NCBI GenBank assembly: GCA_963812255.1
Contig: CAWEUM010000005.1
Coordinates: forward strand, 2,046,001-2,110,000
DNA from: DATJGR01 sp963812255
Lineage (GTDB): Bacteria > Pseudomonadota > Gammaproteobacteria > Pseudomonadales > Azotimanducaceae
Length of the DNA: 64,000 bases
Direction: 5' to 3'
Shown piece after piece: positions 62,009 to 64,000 of this stretch. Position 1 is the stretch's first letter, and every line of letters starts with the position of its first letter. The position numbers and the translations under genes are program-made. The notes beneath the pieces are model-generated. The model did not search any database. It was not told the DNA's origin and saw nothing but the letters and a program-made list of their open reading frames with translations.

Positions 62009-62602
62009 TCACAGCGGCAATGCGACAAACAGCGCGCCGGCCAGAATCGACCAGTGTTGGGTCCATTCGAACGTCGGCTTTGCTTTGAATTCACTGCGCA
62101 CGAATTGATTGATTCGCCCTTCGGCCACCGCGAGCAACAGGTTCGCGACCGTGTTGGGTGGCGCCCCCTCGACAAAGTCGCCTCGAGCGCCTCCCTCGCG
62201 CAGGATCTGGCGTAACTGAGTCTCCAATCGGTCGAAGAACTGGCGCATGCGTGTTCGTAACCGATCGGTTTCGCCTTGCAGTGCATCCCCCGCGAGAAGC
62301 CGTGCGAATCCTGGATTGCGCTCCGCAAATGACAGTAGTAGCCAGACCAGATTGCGGCAGCGACCTTCTGCGGTAGGCTCTTCTTCAAGAATTCGGCTGA
62401 TCCGCGTAAACACACTCGCTTCCATGAACTCGATGAGCCCTTCGATCATTTTGGCTTTGCTCGGAAAATGCCGATAAAGCGCGGCTTCCGATACGCCAAC
62501 GCGGCGGGCCAGTGCAGCCGTGGTGATCCGGGCTCCGGGACTTTCTTCGAGCATCATCGCGAAGGCTTCGAGAATCTCCTGGCGACGATTTGTCCGCGTC
62601 AT
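62009..62602 (-). CDS. slmA: Nucleoid occlusion factor SlmA
   Basis: TetR-type DNA-binding protein that blocks FtsZ ring assembly over the nucleoid. 197 residues: N-terminal helix-turn-helix (ARITTAALARRVGVSEAALYRHFPSKAKM region, recognition motif GVSEAALYRHFPSKAKMIEG) and a C-terminal dimer/FtsZ-binding domain with SFAERNPGFARLLAGDAL and GRINQFVRSEFKAKPT, as in E. coli SlmA. It lies near pyrE, also as in E. coli. The stop abuts the preceding rightward gene with no gap. Confidence 0.93.
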   Translation of the reverse strand: MTRTNRRQEILEAFAMMLEESPGARITTAALARRVGVSEAALYRHFPSKAKMIEGLIEFMEASVFTRISRILEEEPTAEGRCRNLVWLLLSFAERNPGFARLLAGDALQGETDRLRTRMRQFFDRLETQLRQILREGGARGDFVEGAPPNTVANLLLAVAEGRINQFVRSEFKAKPTFEWTQHWSILAGALFVALPL

Positions 62603-62612
62603 GATCGCTGGA

Positions 62613-63515
62613 CTACACGTTCGAGGGGCGGATCAACGTGCCTACGCCGCTGTCGGTAAATACTTCCAACAGCACGGCGTGGCGAATTCGACCATCGATG
62701 ATGTGCGCGCTACGAACACCTTGTGCCACCGCGTCGAGCGCGCATCGCACCTTCGGCAGCATGCCGCCGTAGATGGTGCCGTCTGCGATCAGTGCATCGA
62801 CATCTTCGAGCGCCAGCCCCGTCAACGGTTGTCCAGCCTTGTCGAGAATGCCCGCGGTGTTCGTCAGCAGCATCAGCTTTTCCGCGTTCAAATGGGACGC
62901 GAGTTTGCCGGCGACCGTATCGGCGTTGATGTTGTAAGACTCGCCTTTGACGCCGACGCCAATAGGCGCGATGACCGGAATGAATCCTGCGCCGATCAGC
63001 GTATCGACGACGCCACGATTGATCGTTTCGACCTCACCAACATGACCGATATCGATAATCTCGGTGGCCTTCAGTTCAGGGGAGTCGCGATGAATGCGCA
63101 ATTGGCGCGCCTGGATGAGTTGGCCGTCCTTTCCCGTGATTCCGACTGCTCGCCCCCCAACGGCGTTGATCAGCGAGACGATGTCCTGATTGACGAGTCC
63201 CCCGAGTACCATCTCGACGACATCCATCGTCGCGGCATCAGTGACGCGCATGCCGTCGACGAAGCGTGTTGGAATATTCAGCTTTTCCAACAGTTCGCCG
63301 ATCTGCGGACCACCGCCATGGACGACGATCGGATTCATGCCGACCAGCTTCATCAAAACGATGTCGCGTGCGAACGCCTGCGTCAGTTCGTCAGCGATCA
63401 TCGCATTGCCGCCATACTTCACGACGATCGTCGACCCGTGGAATTTCTGAATGTAGGGCAACGATTCGGTGAGTACGCTGGCGACACTCGCCGCTTCGGT
63501 CGATGAAATCGGCAT
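62613..63515 (-). CDS. argB: Acetylglutamate kinase
   Basis: Phosphorylates N-acetylglutamate, the second step of arginine synthesis and usual point of arginine feedback. 300 residues: IVVKYGGNAM near residue 30, VHGGGPQIGELLEKL, MVLGGLVNQDIVSLIN, the ATP-site region INADTVAGKLASHLNAEKLMLLTN (cut here to INADTVAGKLASHLNAEK) and the C-terminal VHIIDGR-like AHIIDGRIRHAVLLEVFTD. ATG 63515 has GGAGG six bases upstream; GTG 63530, touching the algC stop, would add five residues. algC-argB order matches Pseudomonas. Confidence 0.97.
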   Translation of the reverse strand: MPISSTEAASVASVLTESLPYIQKFHGSTIVVKYGGNAMIADELTQAFARDIVLMKLVGMNPIVVHGGGPQIGELLEKLNIPTRFVDGMRVTDAATMDVVEMVLGGLVNQDIVSLINAVGGRAVGITGKDGQLIQARQLRIHRDSPELKATEIIDIGHVGEVETINRGVVDTLIGAGFIPVIAPIGVGVKGESYNINADTVAGKLASHLNAEKLMLLTNTAGILDKAGQPLTGLALEDVDALIADGTIYGGMLPKVRCALDAVAQGVRSAHIIDGRIRHAVLLEVFTDSGVGTLIRPSNV

Positions 63516-63529
63516 CGAATCCTCCGACA

Positions 63530-64000
63530 CTAGAAGGCGAGTTTCGGGTCTATCTTCTTAAGCTGCTCGCGGAATATGTTCTGAATGCGATCCAGCGAAG
63601 TCTGGCCATCCGCTTCGAAGCGAAGCGTCAGGACCGGGCTCGTGTTGGATGGGCGCACCAGACCCCAGCCGTCGGGGTAGTCGACGCGAACTCCGTCGAT
63701 CGCAGTGATCGTCCCGTCGCCGAAATTGCCTTCTTTGGACAGCCTATCCATCACTGCGAACTTCGCCGAATCCGTGGTGTTGATCTTGAGCTCCGGCGTT
63801 GAGAACGTGGCCGGAAACTCCGCAAACAGCTCGCTGACGGATTTGGACTCGGCGCCAAGAATTTCGAGAAGTCGTGCCGCGCTGTACAGCGCATCGTCGA
63901 ACCCGTACCAGCGTTCGCCGAAACAGATGTGGCCGCTGAATTCGCCCGCGAGCAGGGCACCGGTTTCTTTGAGTTTCGCTTTCATGTGCGAATGGCCGGT
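63530..64000 (-). CDS. algC: Phosphomannomutase/phosphoglucomutase, C-terminal part
   Basis: The last 156 residues of an alpha-D-phosphohexomutase; the N-terminal part, with the catalytic phosphoserine, lies beyond the right edge. Visible are ALLAGEFSGHICF with the sugar-binding SGH motif, ERWYGFDDALYSAARLLEIL, DGVRVDYPDGWGLVRPSNTSP (the phosphate-binding loop of domain 4) and LRFEAD. It makes hexose-1-phosphates for LPS and exopolysaccharide. Similarity and the adjacent argB support AlgC over other mutases. Confidence 0.93.
   Translation of the reverse strand, partial: TGHSHMKAKLKETGALLAGEFSGHICFGERWYGFDDALYSAARLLEILGAESKSVSELFAEFPATFSTPELKINTTDSAKFAVMDRLSKEGNFGDGTITAIDGVRVDYPDGWGLVRPSNTSPVLTLRFEADGQTSLDRIQNIFREQLKKIDPKLAF

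Noticed and set aside
62520..63506. 328-codon frame antisense to argB
   Set aside because: Lies wholly within slmA and argB on the other strand, with His/Asp/Arg-rich sequence typical of a shadow frame.
1..64000. Search for tRNA or rRNA genes, CRISPR repeats, insertion sequences, prophage or defence genes
   Set aside because: None seen by eye on either strand; every long stretch is accounted for by housekeeping genes in conserved order. A tRNA or Rfam scan would settle small RNAs.

Overview
The window is a conserved chromosomal segment of a gammaproteobacterium, centred on the replication origin. The order dnaA-dnaN-recF-gyrB on one side of oriC and rpmH-rnpA-yidD-yidC-mnmE-mnmG-rsmG-parA-parB-atp operon-glmU-glmS on the other is the classical gammaproteobacterial origin layout. 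Most flanking blocks also match the Pseudomonas arrangement (polA-thrB, the caa3-type cytochrome oxidase locus, aroE/tsaC/dprA/def/fmt/rsmB, tag/gmhB/plsC, and recG-ridA-spoT-rpoZ-gmk-yicC and rph-pyrE-argB-algC). Several genes normal in that layout are absent here (glyQS, ctaG, purK, crc), so the source is probably a different, more compact lineage. The DNA looks moderately GC-rich by eye; I did not compute it. I see no rRNA, tRNA, CRISPR array, transposase, integrase or phage gene.

Layout. 1-3500: 3'-truncated polA, a DUF2782 protein and thrB. 3527-11364: cytochrome c oxidase and its assembly genes (sco, ctaB, ctaA, a Sco-like CxxxC protein, SURF1, a DUF2909 protein, ctaE, ctaD, ctaC). 11682-16038: yheV-like, aroE, tsaC, purE, dprA and a LysM protein, all leftward. 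16165-18907: def, fmt, rsmB rightward. 18852-21753: an LpxL-type acyltransferase and tag leftward, gmhB and plsC rightward. 21687-27666: gyrB, recF (containing two parS sites), dnaN, dnaA leftward. 27667-28138: probable oriC. 28139-36980: rpmH to parB rightward. 37162-44075: the complete nine-gene atp operon, with a near-consensus promoter and a terminator. 44224-50562: glmU, glmS, uvrD and an enoyl-CoA hydratase-family gene. 50597-53070: an FMN glutamate-synthase-like protein coupled to ubiA, leftward. 53248-53415: rubredoxin. 53426-59852: recG, ridA, spoT, rpoZ, gmk, yicC leftward. 59980-62008: rph, pyrE and a DUF4124-like gene rightward. 62009-64000: slmA, argB and the C-terminal end of algC leftward.

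Genes are tightly packed. Many neighbours share ATGA or GTGA overlaps that imply translational coupling, and two convergent pairs overlap at their 3' ends by 56 and 67 bp. Replication and segregation parts are co-located: DnaA boxes and oriC beside dnaA, parS sites inside recF, parAB about 8 kb to the right, and the nucleoid-occlusion gene slmA near the right edge.

No wholly new multigene system is evident. The most unusual points are: PolA lacks two of the four catalytic residues of its proofreading domain; rnpA has no usable start codon downstream of rpmH, so it probably starts inside rpmH; two parS sites are dual-coded in recF; an SDR gene sits between mnmE and mnmG; and ctaG and glyQS are missing from their usual places.
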